Assembly (NCBI GenBank): GCA_009691845.1
Contig: SIAJ01000034.1
Coordinates: 1-51,872 of the forward strand
Length of the DNA stretch: 51,872 nt
DNA from: Gemmataceae bacterium
GTDB lineage: Bacteria > Planctomycetota > Planctomycetia > Gemmatales > Gemmataceae
Reading direction: 5' to 3'
The position numbers and the translations under genes are program-made. Within the stretch, counting starts at the first letter, position 1. Each line of letters opens with the position of its first letter. Shown in pieces: positions 34,060 through 42,052 of the stretch. Below the pieces are notes generated by a model. The model saw nothing but the letters and a program-made list of their open reading frames with translations. It did no database searches and was not told the origin of the DNA.

Positions 34060-34935
34060 ATGGCCGATGCTTTCAGACTGACGATTGCCGATCGGGTCGC
34101 AAAACTCGTCATCGATCAGCCCGACAGCCGGGCCAACGTGCTCTCGACAACCATCTGGACGGAGTTCGGCAAGGTACTCGACGGACTCATCCCCCGTACC
34201 GACCTTCAAGGGCTCGTCATCGAAAGTGCCAAGCCAGGCATCTTCATTGCCGGGGCGGATCTCAAGGAATTGGCCGGCGGCGAATCCGCCTCGATTCGCA
34301 CACTTATGGGACTCGGCCACTGCGTACTCGATACGCTCGAAGCCCTGCCGTTTCCGACCGTCGCCATCATCGACGGTGCGGCGCTCGGTGGGGGCCTGGA
34401 AGTCGCCCTGGCTTGCGATTTCCGTGTCTGCGGTACGAACCCACGTGTGCAACTGGGGTTGCCCGAGATCAAACTCGGACTGCTGCCCGGATGGGGTGGC
34501 TCTCAACGACTTACCCGGCTAGTCGGTGTCGAAGAGGCTCTTGAGCGAATGCTCACGGGCGAGAGCTACGATGCCAGCGATCCCGCACCCGACGATCTCG
34601 TGGATGAAACGGTTGACTCGGGGCAACTAGAAGCGGCGGCACATCGCTGGCTGCAAAGCGGCGCTTGGCGGGAAGTGCGCAAGGTCAAACGAGGGCCGGT
34701 CCTGGCAGACATGCTCCCCTCGGCCGAGTTTCTTGCGGACGTTCCCCACACGCTCGAAGAGATAGAATTGCCGATGCGGCCTGCGGCGGGAGAGATTCTC
34801 AAAGTCGCAATTCAAGGGGCGATCGGCGACTTGACCACCGGGATTCACCTGGAAACCGAAGCATTCTTGCGGTTGGCCTGCTCGGAAAACGCGAAGCAAC
34901 TGATTGCTGAGTTCTTCGCCAAGCGAAAGCGGTAA
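34060..34935 (+). CDS. Enoyl-CoA hydratase/isomerase family protein
   Basis: A 291-residue crotonase-fold enzyme, probably hydrating enoyl-CoA in fatty-acid or related degradation. The oxyanion-hole segments are IFIAGADLKELAGG and DGAALGGGLEVALACDFRV, the active-site region is VQLGLPEIKLGLLPGWGGSQRL, and the C-terminal helices follow. It resembles the N-terminal half of FadB/FadJ without the dehydrogenase half. The C-terminal 90 residues (VRKVKRGPVLADML onwards) are longer than in short crotonases. The start at 34060 avoids an unrelated extension from 34009. It lies 3 bases before the VOC gene, and the two are surely co-transcribed. Confidence 0.92.
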   Translation: MADAFRLTIADRVAKLVIDQPDSRANVLSTTIWTEFGKVLDGLIPRTDLQGLVIESAKPGIFIAGADLKELAGGESASIRTLMGLGHCVLDTLEALPFPTVAIIDGAALGGGLEVALACDFRVCGTNPRVQLGLPEIKLGLLPGWGGSQRLTRLVGVEEALERMLTGESYDASDPAPDDLVDETVDSGQLEAAAHRWLQSGAWREVRKVKRGPVLADMLPSAEFLADVPHTLEEIELPMRPAAGEILKVAIQGAIGDLTTGIHLETEAFLRLACSENAKQLIAEFFAKRKR

Positions 34936-34938
34936 GCC

Positions 34939-35340
34939 ATGAGTCTGGGTGTCACGCACATCGATCACGTCTCCGTCCTGATCACCGATCTGGATCGGGG
35001 CCGGCACTTCTATCGCGATGTGCTTGGCTTAAAGGAGATCGCGAAGCCACGCACCTTCGACTTCAAGGCTCTTTGGTTCGAGTTCGGCAACCAGCAGTTG
35101 CATCTCTTGTTGAAGCCACAGGCCGATCTGCCCAGCCCGCGACATTTTGCGCTACGGGTTGCCGACATCCGGATGGCCCGCGTACATTTTCACAAACACC
35201 GCGTCGAGACTCGGGAAACCACGCTCATACCGAATTGCGACCGCTTCTTTGTTCTTGATCCGGACGATAACCGCATCGAGATCATCCAATGGATTGAGCC
35301 GTACGATCCGGCGAAGATCGGTTCCGGTCAGTTTGATTAA
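34939..35340 (+). CDS. VOC (glyoxalase/bleomycin-resistance-type) family protein
   Basis: A 133-residue metal-dependent VOC-fold protein. The two beta-alpha-beta-beta-beta modules begin at THIDHVSVLITDLDRGRHFY and at RHFALRVADIRMARVHFH; the metal ligands are likely His9, His 55 region (NQQLHLLLK), His70 region and the Glu in DPDDNRIEIIQW. Functions of this family range from glyoxalase to thiol transferases and dioxygenases. It follows the enoyl-CoA hydratase gene with a three-base gap, so a role on the same acyl-CoA pathway, such as methylmalonyl-CoA epimerase, is possible but not shown. Confidence 0.9.
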   Translation: MSLGVTHIDHVSVLITDLDRGRHFYRDVLGLKEIAKPRTFDFKALWFEFGNQQLHLLLKPQADLPSPRHFALRVADIRMARVHFHKHRVETRETTLIPNCDRFFVLDPDDNRIEIIQWIEPYDPAKIGSGQFD

Positions 35341-35358
35341 TCGCTGCACGTCAAGTCG

Positions 35359-36024
35359 CTACTTCTTTGGTGGGGCTGCGACTTTCTCCGCGTCCGTCAA
35401 CTTTCGCAACTTGATGTCTCTGATTGCACCAACAGTGTCGTAGGTCGCCAGGCCGAAAGGCTGGCATTCCTCGCACTCGATTCGCGTCGAGAATTTTCGG
35501 CCCTTGCGTTCAACCTCCACGACCTTTTCTTCCCCGATCCAGGCTTCCACTTTCTTTTCGGTCACGCGAATGCGCACCTGATACCACTTGTTGTCCTTGA
35601 ATTCGGTCGACGAAGTTGTTTCGTTCTCGGAAGCATCCGCCCCGTTGATGCTGGAAATCCCAGTCAACATGCCGCCCCAGCCGCCGACGACCAGCGAGCA
35701 GAAACCATCGCCCACGGGAAATGTCGTCGTGCAGAAGAAATCCTTGCCCTCGACGCGTTTGCCTTCGAGAACCACTTCGTAATCGCTCTTCGGAAAGTCC
35801 TTGCCGGCATAGGTCACGCCGGTCATCTTCATGCCTTTTTGCAAGACGATTGCCCCGTCTTTCACCTCGGCCTTGCCGCTGAACTCCTTGAAGGAGGGCT
35901 TCCAGCCATCGAGCGTTTTACCGTCGAAAAGCTTGGTCCAGGCAACCTCCGCCTTTTTCTCTTCGGCCCAGGACGGAGCGCCAATCAGGGCAATCGCAAT
36001 GATCGAACGTGCGATGAGTTTCAT
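35359..36024 (-). CDS. Secreted DUF1080 (3-keto-disaccharide hydrolase-like) protein
   Basis: A 221-residue exported protein with a signal peptide MKLIARSIIAIALIGAPSWA (cut before EEKK). The DUF1080 domain starts WTKLFDGKTLDGWKPS, then SDYEVVLEGKRVEG, CTTTFPVGDGFCSLVVGGWG and the closing IECEECQPFGLATYD with GAIRDIKLRKLTD. This concanavalin-like fold includes 3-keto-disaccharide hydrolases and sugar-binding proteins, and planctomycetes carry many copies. Two Cys pairs (FCTTT/FCSL and ECEEC) are seen. The ATG at 36024 overlaps the stop of the upstream acyltransferase gene by four bases (ATGA), so the two are coupled; the functional link is unclear. Confidence 0.92.
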   Translation of the reverse strand: MKLIARSIIAIALIGAPSWAEEKKAEVAWTKLFDGKTLDGWKPSFKEFSGKAEVKDGAIVLQKGMKMTGVTYAGKDFPKSDYEVVLEGKRVEGKDFFCTTTFPVGDGFCSLVVGGWGGMLTGISSINGADASENETTSSTEFKDNKWYQVRIRVTEKKVEAWIGEEKVVEVERKGRKFSTRIECEECQPFGLATYDTVGAIRDIKLRKLTDAEKVAAPPKK

Positions 36025-36995
36025 GTCGGATTCTCCTGAGGTGTCAGAACTTCCCTCGTTGCTGCATTCGCATTCTTCTCGGGCGGCGCCTGGCTCTTCC
36101 AGCGTCGATGCATCCAAAAATATTGCTCGGGATAGCGGCGAACCATCTCTTCGATGGCCGTCGTGAATCGCTCGGTGATCGCCTTCACTGCCGTGCCACG
36201 CTTGCCGGCATAGTCGCGGGGATCGATTGAATCGACGATCTCCCAGCGATGCTTCATCGGACTGCCGATCCGGGGAATGCCCGCGATCACCATCACCGCA
36301 TCGTACTGCAAGCCGAGAAGGGCGACGGCCTTGTGCGTCGACGCCGGCCGATTGAAGAAGTTCACGAACAACCCCTTCGGGCCCGCGTCCTGATCGCCCA
36401 GGGTAGCAATCGCTCCACCGGCTTCCAGCACCCCCACGATCTTTTCGAAGTCGCCGGTCTTTGACAAAATCGTCTGCCCGGTTCGTTCGCGAAACTTCAT
36501 CATGAAGCGATGCAGATACGGGTTGTCCAGAACGCGAGCGATGGCGTAGGTTTGCAAGCCAACAACGCCGGTCACATAGCCCGCGATTTCCCAGTTACCG
36601 AAATGGGCGGTGATGACCAGCACGGGCCGATCGCCCAGGATTGGCATGACAACCTTTTCGTACTGATACACATCGATCCATGATCGCCAGTTGTGCAAAT
36701 GAATTCGCCGAGGAATACAGGCGATTTCGATCAGCACCGTGAGGAAGTGCCGATAGCTCGCACGGACGAGTCGATCGCACTCTTTCGGATCGGCACAACG
36801 CACGGGGAATGCGTTGCGCAGGTTTTCACGAGCCACCTCGCGGTGCCGTTTGTCTACATGGTAAGCCAGCCATGCGAGTGCGTGCCCATATCCAAGGGCC
36901 ATGCGGATCGGGAACATCTGCACCCAGCAGACGATAATCCGGACGAGGAGATAAACAGCGTAATCGACTTTGGCATTTCGAGGTTTCTTGGCCAT
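36021..36995 (-). CDS. Lysophospholipid/lipid A acyltransferase (LpxL/HtrB family)
   Basis: Membrane-bound acyltransferase (324 aa) of the LpxL/HtrB group that adds secondary acyl chains to lipid A precursors or, in relatives, to other lipids. A membrane segment lies near residues 10-30 (YAVYLLVRIIVCWVQMF). The catalytic motif is HFGNWE in VLVITAHFGNWEIAGYV, followed by SKTGDFEKIVGVLEAGGAIATL, then LGDQDAGPKGLFVNFFNRPA, and the closing YPEQYFWMHRRWKSQ. The start at 36995 (MAKKPRNAKVDYA) is preferred; the frame reaches 37187 with unrelated residues. Planctomycetes have an outer membrane with LPS-type genes, so a lipid A role fits. Confidence 0.9.
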   Translation of the reverse strand: MAKKPRNAKVDYAVYLLVRIIVCWVQMFPIRMALGYGHALAWLAYHVDKRHREVARENLRNAFPVRCADPKECDRLVRASYRHFLTVLIEIACIPRRIHLHNWRSWIDVYQYEKVVMPILGDRPVLVITAHFGNWEIAGYVTGVVGLQTYAIARVLDNPYLHRFMMKFRERTGQTILSKTGDFEKIVGVLEAGGAIATLGDQDAGPKGLFVNFFNRPASTHKAVALLGLQYDAVMVIAGIPRIGSPMKHRWEIVDSIDPRDYAGKRGTAVKAITERFTTAIEEMVRRYPEQYFWMHRRWKSQAPPEKNANAATREVLTPQENPT

Positions 36996-37082
36996 TGGGA
37001 TTAGTTTCGGGTCTTGAGGCGAAGTTTCAAGCAGCCAGGCGATACTTCTTACCGCCTTGAGCGTCGCCGGTAGAATGCTGGC

Positions 37083-37937
37083 ATGGGAGCTACCCGCGTC
37101 CAGCACGCCACTACTCACATAGATGAATTGCTTTCGGTGAATGTCGTCGCCGTTGGCGGCGAGGTCTGCACGGAGAATCTCGATCAACTTGCGGTAGAAG
37201 AACCACTAGCCATTCGCATCGCGTTCGGCCCGATTCGCGAACGTCAGCTCGCGACCATCTCTATCACCATGCGGACGCCGGGCCACGACGCGGAACTGGC
37301 TGCGGGCTTTCTCTTCGTCGAAGGGGTTTTGACTCACCCCGACCAAATTGTTGGCATACATTCCAGTCGTTCGACGAATTGCGTCCAGGTCGATCTTCAC
37401 CCTGACCTTGAAGTCGATCTGACTCGTCTCGATCGGCGAGGTTACACGACGTCCAGTTGCGGCGTCTGCGGAAAAACATCGATCGAAGCGATCGAGGCCA
37501 ACTGCGATGGGCCACGAGCCGGTGGGAAGCCCATTCCCCCGAGTCTCGTCCATTCGCTCCCGGCTCGACTTCACGCAGCCCAGCCGACGTTTTCGCGAAC
37601 GGGTGGGCTGCATGCCGCTGCACTCTTTGATCATTCAGGAAGCCTTCTCGGCGTGTTCGAAGATGTTGGTCGGCACAATGCAGTCGACAAACTCGTGGGC
37701 GCGGAATTTCGGGCCGGGCGATTACCCTTGGATGACCATATCCTGCTCGTCAGCGGCCGCGCGGGCTTCGAGTTGGTTCAGAAATCAGCGATCGCCGGCG
37801 TACCGATTTTCGCGGCAGTCGGAGCCCCGACGAGCCTGGCAGTTGAGTTGGCTCGAAGACTGGGAGTGACGTTGCTCGGCTTCGTTCGCGATGGGCGATT
37901 CAATATCTACGCGGGGCCGGAACGGATTGCCTTGTAG
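37083..37937 (+). CDS. fdhD: Formate dehydrogenase accessory sulfurtransferase FdhD
   Basis: Transfers sulfur to the molybdenum (bis-MGD) cofactor so that formate dehydrogenase-type enzymes become active; 284 aa, cytoplasmic. The swivelling loop holds Cys126 and Cys129 in SSCGVCGKTSIEAI; other blocks are RTPGHDAELAAGFLFVEGVL, GGLHAAALFDHSGSLLGVFEDVGRHNAVDKLVG and LLVSGRAGFELVQKSAIAGVP. All are as expected. It is immediately upstream of the molybdopterin oxidoreductase gene (38 bases), the usual pairing, so it serves that enzyme. Confidence 0.96.
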   Translation: MGATRVQHATTHIDELLSVNVVAVGGEVCTENLDQLAVEEPLAIRIAFGPIRERQLATISITMRTPGHDAELAAGFLFVEGVLTHPDQIVGIHSSRSTNCVQVDLHPDLEVDLTRLDRRGYTTSSCGVCGKTSIEAIEANCDGPRAGGKPIPPSLVHSLPARLHAAQPTFSRTGGLHAAALFDHSGSLLGVFEDVGRHNAVDKLVGAEFRAGRLPLDDHILLVSGRAGFELVQKSAIAGVPIFAAVGAPTSLAVELARRLGVTLLGFVRDGRFNIYAGPERIAL

Positions 37938-37975
37938 CTCAGGTTGGAAACTGAACTACAAGACCGGAGAAACAC

Positions 37976-40285
37976 ATGGAACCGCAAGCGACCGCCGACG
38001 GCCTCTGCCCCGAGGAGTTTACAGGTCTCAAATTGTCGAAGCCTAAAGACGTCGCGGCTGGTGCGGCTGCGGTGCTAAAATCTCTCGCGCACGTGTTCGG
38101 TACGTCCGGCGTCGTTCGCGGGATGCGAACGCTGAGTGTTCTCAATCAACCCGGAGGCATCGATTGTCCGAGTTGTGCCTGGCCCGAGCCGGACAAACAC
38201 CGCTCGACTACCGAATTTTGCGAGAACGGGGCCAAAGCGATTGCTTGGGAGACGGACACTCGCCGACTGACGGCTGAGTTCTTTCAGAAGCATTCTGTCG
38301 ATGAACTTGCGAAGGAATCCGACTACTGGCACGGGCAACAAGGTCGGCTAACCGAGCCGCTGGTTCTCCGTCCTGGTAGTCGGCATTATGAGCCGATAGC
38401 GTGGAGCGCTGCGTTCGCGTTAATTGCGGAAGAGTTAAACGGCTTGACATCTCCCGACGAGGCCGTCTTCTACACCTCTGGCCGCACATCCAATGAGGCC
38501 GCGTTCCTCTACCAGTTGTTCGTCCGTCAGTTCGGCACCAACAATCTTCCCGACTGCTCGAACATGTGCCACGAGTCGAGCGGATCCGCGCTCGTTCCCA
38601 CGACTGGGATCGGCAAGGGAACGGTGAAGCTCGAAGACTTCGAGAAAGCGCAACTCATCTTGATACTGGGGCAAAACCCGGGCACGAATCATCCGCGTAT
38701 GTTGACGGCCCTTCAGGGTGCCAAACGAGCAGGTGCCAAGATCGTGGCCATCAACCCGCTGAAGGAAGCGGGGTTGCTGGGCTTCCGCAATCCGCAGGAG
38801 ATTCGCGGCTGGCTCGGACGTGGTACGCCCCTCGCGGACTTGTATCTGCAAGTTCGCATCGGCGGCGATCAGGCATTGCTCAAGGGTGCGATGAAATCGT
38901 TGCTGGCACGAAACGCACTCGATCGGGCATTCGTTCAGGAAAAGACGGACGGGATCGAGGCACTCGCGGACTCCCTGACGAATTTGCCCTGGGAAAAACT
39001 CGTTCAACAGAGTGGAATCTCTCGCGATCAAATCGAACAACTCACGGGACTGGTTGCGACGCACGAGCGGATCATCGCATGTTGGGCAATGGGCCTGACC
39101 CAGCACAAACATGCCGTGGCGACGATTCAGGAAGTCGTGAATCTGCTCCTGATGCGAGGCAGCATCGGTAAACCCGGTGCGGGTTTGTGTCCGGTTCGCG
39201 GACATTCCAACGTGCAGGGCGATCGGACGATGGGGATTTACGAGAAGCCTGCCGAGTCGTTTCTTGACGCCTTGAGCAAGGAGTTTGACTTCGATCCCCC
39301 ACGTCGACATGGCTTCGATACGGTCGAATCCATTCATGCCATGCGGGATGGCCGGGCCAAGGTGTTCTTCGCAATGGGGGGCAACTTTCTCTCGGCCACG
39401 CCGGACACGTCGGCGACCGCGGCAGCGCTCAAGAATTGCAGGTTGACGGCCCACGTGTCGATCAAATTAAACCGTTCGCACTTGGTAACGGGACGTACCG
39501 CCCTCATTCTGCCCTGCATGGGACGGACGGAGCATGACGTTCAGAACGGCAAGGAACAGTTCGTTACAACCGAGAACTCGATGGGAGTCGTGCAAAAATC
39601 ACAGGGCTCACTGAGTCCGGCCTCGCCGCATTTGTTGAGCGAGGTCGCCATTGTTGCAAGGTTAGCGGAGGCAACACTCGGTTCTCGCTCCGCGATTCCG
39701 TGGGCAAAATTCACGGCCGATTATGGCCTGATTCGCGATCGCATCGAACGCGTGATCCCGGGCTTCGAGAATTACAACGAACGAGTGACCAAGCCCGGCG
39801 GCTTCTATTTGCCGAACAAACCTCGTGAGGGGACTTTTCCGACGGAAACCGGCAAGGCACGCTTCACGGCCCACCCGCTGCACGAGCTGTCGGTGGAACC
39901 CGGCCAACTGGTGATGATGACCATTCGCACGCACGATCAGTTCAACACGACGGTGTACGGACTGGACGATCGCTATCGCGGCATCAAGAACGAGCGGCGA
40001 GTAGTGCTGATGAATGTGGCCGACATTCGCGAACGGGGCCTGGCTGCCGGCGATGTGGTTGATTTGACTGGCCACTTCCGCGGCGAGATTCGACTCGCGC
40101 CGAAGTTCATCGTGGTCGAGTACGACATACCCGTTGGCTGCTGTGCGACCTATTTTCCTGAAACCAACGTGCTCGTGCCGCTCGGAAGTACGGCAGACGG
40201 CAGCAATACGCCGACTTCGAAGTACGTGACGATCACCGTTGCTCGTCACAACTCGACGACTCGCCCGGTTCGCATCGATTCGTAA
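37976..40285 (+). CDS. Molybdopterin oxidoreductase, FdhF/YdeP family
   Basis: A 769-residue molybdopterin-dependent oxidoreductase of the YdeP/FdhF alpha-subunit group. Near the N-terminus GIDCPSCAWPEP and FCENGAKAI give three cysteines (64, 67, 82), fewer than a full four-Cys [4Fe-4S] site. NLPDCSNMCHESSG is the YdeP-type molybdenum-site region; RGHSNVQGDRTMG and LPCMGRTEHD follow. The C-terminal MGD-binding domain includes MTIRTHDQFNTTVYG. No iron-sulfur, cytochrome or NADH partner genes are adjacent, so the electron acceptor is unknown. Its end overlaps the convergent dehydrogenase gene by 40 bases. YdeP relatives are linked to acid resistance and formate oxidation. Confidence 0.92.
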   Translation: MEPQATADGLCPEEFTGLKLSKPKDVAAGAAAVLKSLAHVFGTSGVVRGMRTLSVLNQPGGIDCPSCAWPEPDKHRSTTEFCENGAKAIAWETDTRRLTAEFFQKHSVDELAKESDYWHGQQGRLTEPLVLRPGSRHYEPIAWSAAFALIAEELNGLTSPDEAVFYTSGRTSNEAAFLYQLFVRQFGTNNLPDCSNMCHESSGSALVPTTGIGKGTVKLEDFEKAQLILILGQNPGTNHPRMLTALQGAKRAGAKIVAINPLKEAGLLGFRNPQEIRGWLGRGTPLADLYLQVRIGGDQALLKGAMKSLLARNALDRAFVQEKTDGIEALADSLTNLPWEKLVQQSGISRDQIEQLTGLVATHERIIACWAMGLTQHKHAVATIQEVVNLLLMRGSIGKPGAGLCPVRGHSNVQGDRTMGIYEKPAESFLDALSKEFDFDPPRRHGFDTVESIHAMRDGRAKVFFAMGGNFLSATPDTSATAAALKNCRLTAHVSIKLNRSHLVTGRTALILPCMGRTEHDVQNGKEQFVTTENSMGVVQKSQGSLSPASPHLLSEVAIVARLAEATLGSRSAIPWAKFTADYGLIRDRIERVIPGFENYNERVTKPGGFYLPNKPREGTFPTETGKARFTAHPLHELSVEPGQLVMMTIRTHDQFNTTVYGLDDRYRGIKNERRVVLMNVADIRERGLAAGDVVDLTGHFRGEIRLAPKFIVVEYDIPVGCCATYFPETNVLVPLGSTADGSNTPTSKYVTITVARHNSTTRPVRIDS

Positions 40286-41301
40286 ATGGCACAAATCAGT
40301 GCCACGGCCTTGCGACCTTCACGGCCATCGACCCTCGGGGCCGTGTTCGTCTGAATGGCGTTCACGAAATCGGCGAGTTGCCGGGCGTGCCCTTCATACG
40401 AGATGGATTTCGGATCGCTCGCGCCGCCCGAAGCACCAATTCGCTGGGCGAAACGGGAACGGACTTCCGCGTCGGATGGGGTTTCTGCGAGAAAATCCCA
40501 TTTCAGAACATCTTCCTGCTCGATGACCACGGTGCCACGGTTGCCATGAATGCCGATGGTCTTCGGCAAACCAGAATGCACGCTCGTGGTGGCTTGAATG
40601 ACCCCGAGAGCGCCATTCTTGAAGCGAAGGCAAGCGACGGCCGTATCCTCGACCTCGATGCGTTCGTGAGCGAGCGTGGCCGTGAATCCGGTGACATGCG
40701 TGGCATCACCCATCATCCACAAAAGCAGATCGACGTTGTGGATGGCCTGGTTCATCAAGGCCCCCCCGCCATCGAGGGCCTGCGTCCCTTTCCAACCACC
40801 TTCGTCGTAGTAGGCTTGACTTCGCCACCACTTGCATGTGGTTTCGCCGAGCGTCAGCTTGCCGAATCGACCGGCTTCCACGGCTGCTTTCAACGTCGTG
40901 TTCGCGTCGTGAAACCTCGACGGGAAGATTGTGCAAAGCTTCACGCCGTACGTGTCGCAAGCTTCGATGATGCGGTCGCAACGATCGGGTGTGATTTCCA
41001 GCGGCTTCTCGACGACGACGTGCTTGCCAGCCTTTGCGGCCAACACGGAGGGTTCGAGGTGATTGCCGCTCGGTGTCGTGACGATCACGACGTGAACGTC
41101 CGGGCGTTTCAAAGCTTCAGCCAAATCGGTATAGATCGGCACGGCGGGAATGCCGGTCTCGGCCATCAGTTTTTCGGCACTCGCCGGATTGCGAGTGACG
41201 AGTGCCGCGACGCGAGTGCCCGGCACATCACCGAGGGCGCGAACATGAAATCGGGCGATCATGCCGCAGCCGACGATGGCGAAACCGAGTGGAGTAGTCA
41301 T
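40246..41301 (-). CDS. Gfo/Idh/MocA family NAD(P)-dependent oxidoreductase
   Basis: A 351-residue sugar or inositol-type dehydrogenase. The Rossmann start is GFAIVGCGMIARFHVRAL; the conserved VVEKPLEIT with the catalytic Lys lies near residue 98, and the C-terminal domain has WWRSQAYYDEGGWKGTQALDGGGALMNQAIHNVDLLLWMMG with the His-Asn-Asp motif. These define the family; planctomycetes carry very many copies. The substrate cannot be inferred. Its 3' end overlaps the convergent molybdopterin enzyme gene by 40 bases, a rather large convergent overlap. Confidence 0.94.
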   Translation of the reverse strand: MTTPLGFAIVGCGMIARFHVRALGDVPGTRVAALVTRNPASAEKLMAETGIPAVPIYTDLAEALKRPDVHVVIVTTPSGNHLEPSVLAAKAGKHVVVEKPLEITPDRCDRIIEACDTYGVKLCTIFPSRFHDANTTLKAAVEAGRFGKLTLGETTCKWWRSQAYYDEGGWKGTQALDGGGALMNQAIHNVDLLLWMMGDATHVTGFTATLAHERIEVEDTAVACLRFKNGALGVIQATTSVHSGLPKTIGIHGNRGTVVIEQEDVLKWDFLAETPSDAEVRSRFAQRIGASGGASDPKSISYEGHARQLADFVNAIQTNTAPRVDGREGRKAVALICAIYESMRTGRVVEL

Positions 41302-41320
41302 GGAGAGAATCTTATTTCCG

Positions 41321-41393
41321 CGTAGCCGCGTTCGCCAGAACGCGGGAGAACTTGCCTGAGCGAGGCACCCGCACTCTGGCGAGTGCGGCTACG
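41321..41393. repeat. Nested 26-bp inverted repeat with compensatory changes
   Basis: Arms 41321-41346 and 41368-41393 pair over 26 bases apart from four positions, with a 21-base spacer. Each arm also folds alone: GCGTTC-GCCA-GAACGC on the left and GCACTC-TGGC-GAGTGC on the right. The four differences between arms are matched inside each small hairpin, so the local stems are kept. It lies between the Gfo/Idh start and the pgsA stop. Confidence 0.85.
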
Positions 41394-41397
41394 ATGC

Positions 41398-41970
41398 TCA
41401 CTCAGTCAGCATCTTCACAGCTTTCACGCAATATTGCAATCCGCTCAGCATCGTGGCCGCGAGCATCGCATAGAGCAATCCGTAATGCAGTATCTCGACC
41501 AGTGGGACCAGGGGTTCCGCCCAGACCTGATTGTGAATCGTCAAATATGCGAGCACCGCCACTAGCCAGCCACATTGCAGGATGGTCTTCAACTTGCCGA
41601 ACCAATCCGCCGCAAATTTCTTGCCGAGGGATTCGAGGTAGCCCCGGACTCCCGTGATCAGCAACTCGCGGCCAATCACCACGGCCACCATCCACGTTTC
41701 CATGGCCGACTTCGGGACGGTCACCAGGAAGATAAATGCCGAGCCGATCAGGATCTTGTCGGTCAGGGGATCGAAAAGCCGGCCGAACGTCGAAAGTTGG
41801 TTGAACTTTCTCGCCCACCAACCATCGATCCAATCGGTGATTGCGGCAACGACGAACGTGATGAGTGCGAGCAGCCAAAGGCGTTGATCGATGAAAACGC
41901 AAAGCAGCACGGTCAGCGGAATCCGGCTGATCGTAAGGATGTTCGGGACGTTGCAGAGCTTTTCGTTCAT
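41398..41970 (-). CDS. pgsA: CDP-diacylglycerol-glycerol-3-phosphate phosphatidyltransferase
   Basis: Commits CDP-diacylglycerol to phosphatidylglycerol synthesis in the cytoplasmic membrane; 190 aa with several membrane helices. The CDP-alcohol phosphotransferase signature D-x2-DG-x2-AR-x8-G-x3-D-x3-D is complete as Asp46, Asp49-Gly50, Ala53-Arg54, Gly63, Asp67 and Asp71. The N-terminal NVPNILTISRIPLTVLL is the typical PgsA start, which separates it from PssA and cardiolipin-type relatives. It lies 82 bases after rimO on the same strand, an arrangement seen in other bacteria (rimO-pgsA), supporting both calls. Confidence 0.95.
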   Translation of the reverse strand: MNEKLCNVPNILTISRIPLTVLLCVFIDQRLWLLALITFVVAAITDWIDGWWARKFNQLSTFGRLFDPLTDKILIGSAFIFLVTVPKSAMETWMVAVVIGRELLITGVRGYLESLGKKFAADWFGKLKTILQCGWLVAVLAYLTIHNQVWAEPLVPLVEILHYGLLYAMLAATMLSGLQYCVKAVKMLTE

Positions 41971-42052
41971 ACGTTACATCCACAGCTTAAGCGGATTTCA
42001 CGGAGGAGAACCTACCAGTATTATCAGTGCAATCTACGCAATCTATGGAGCA

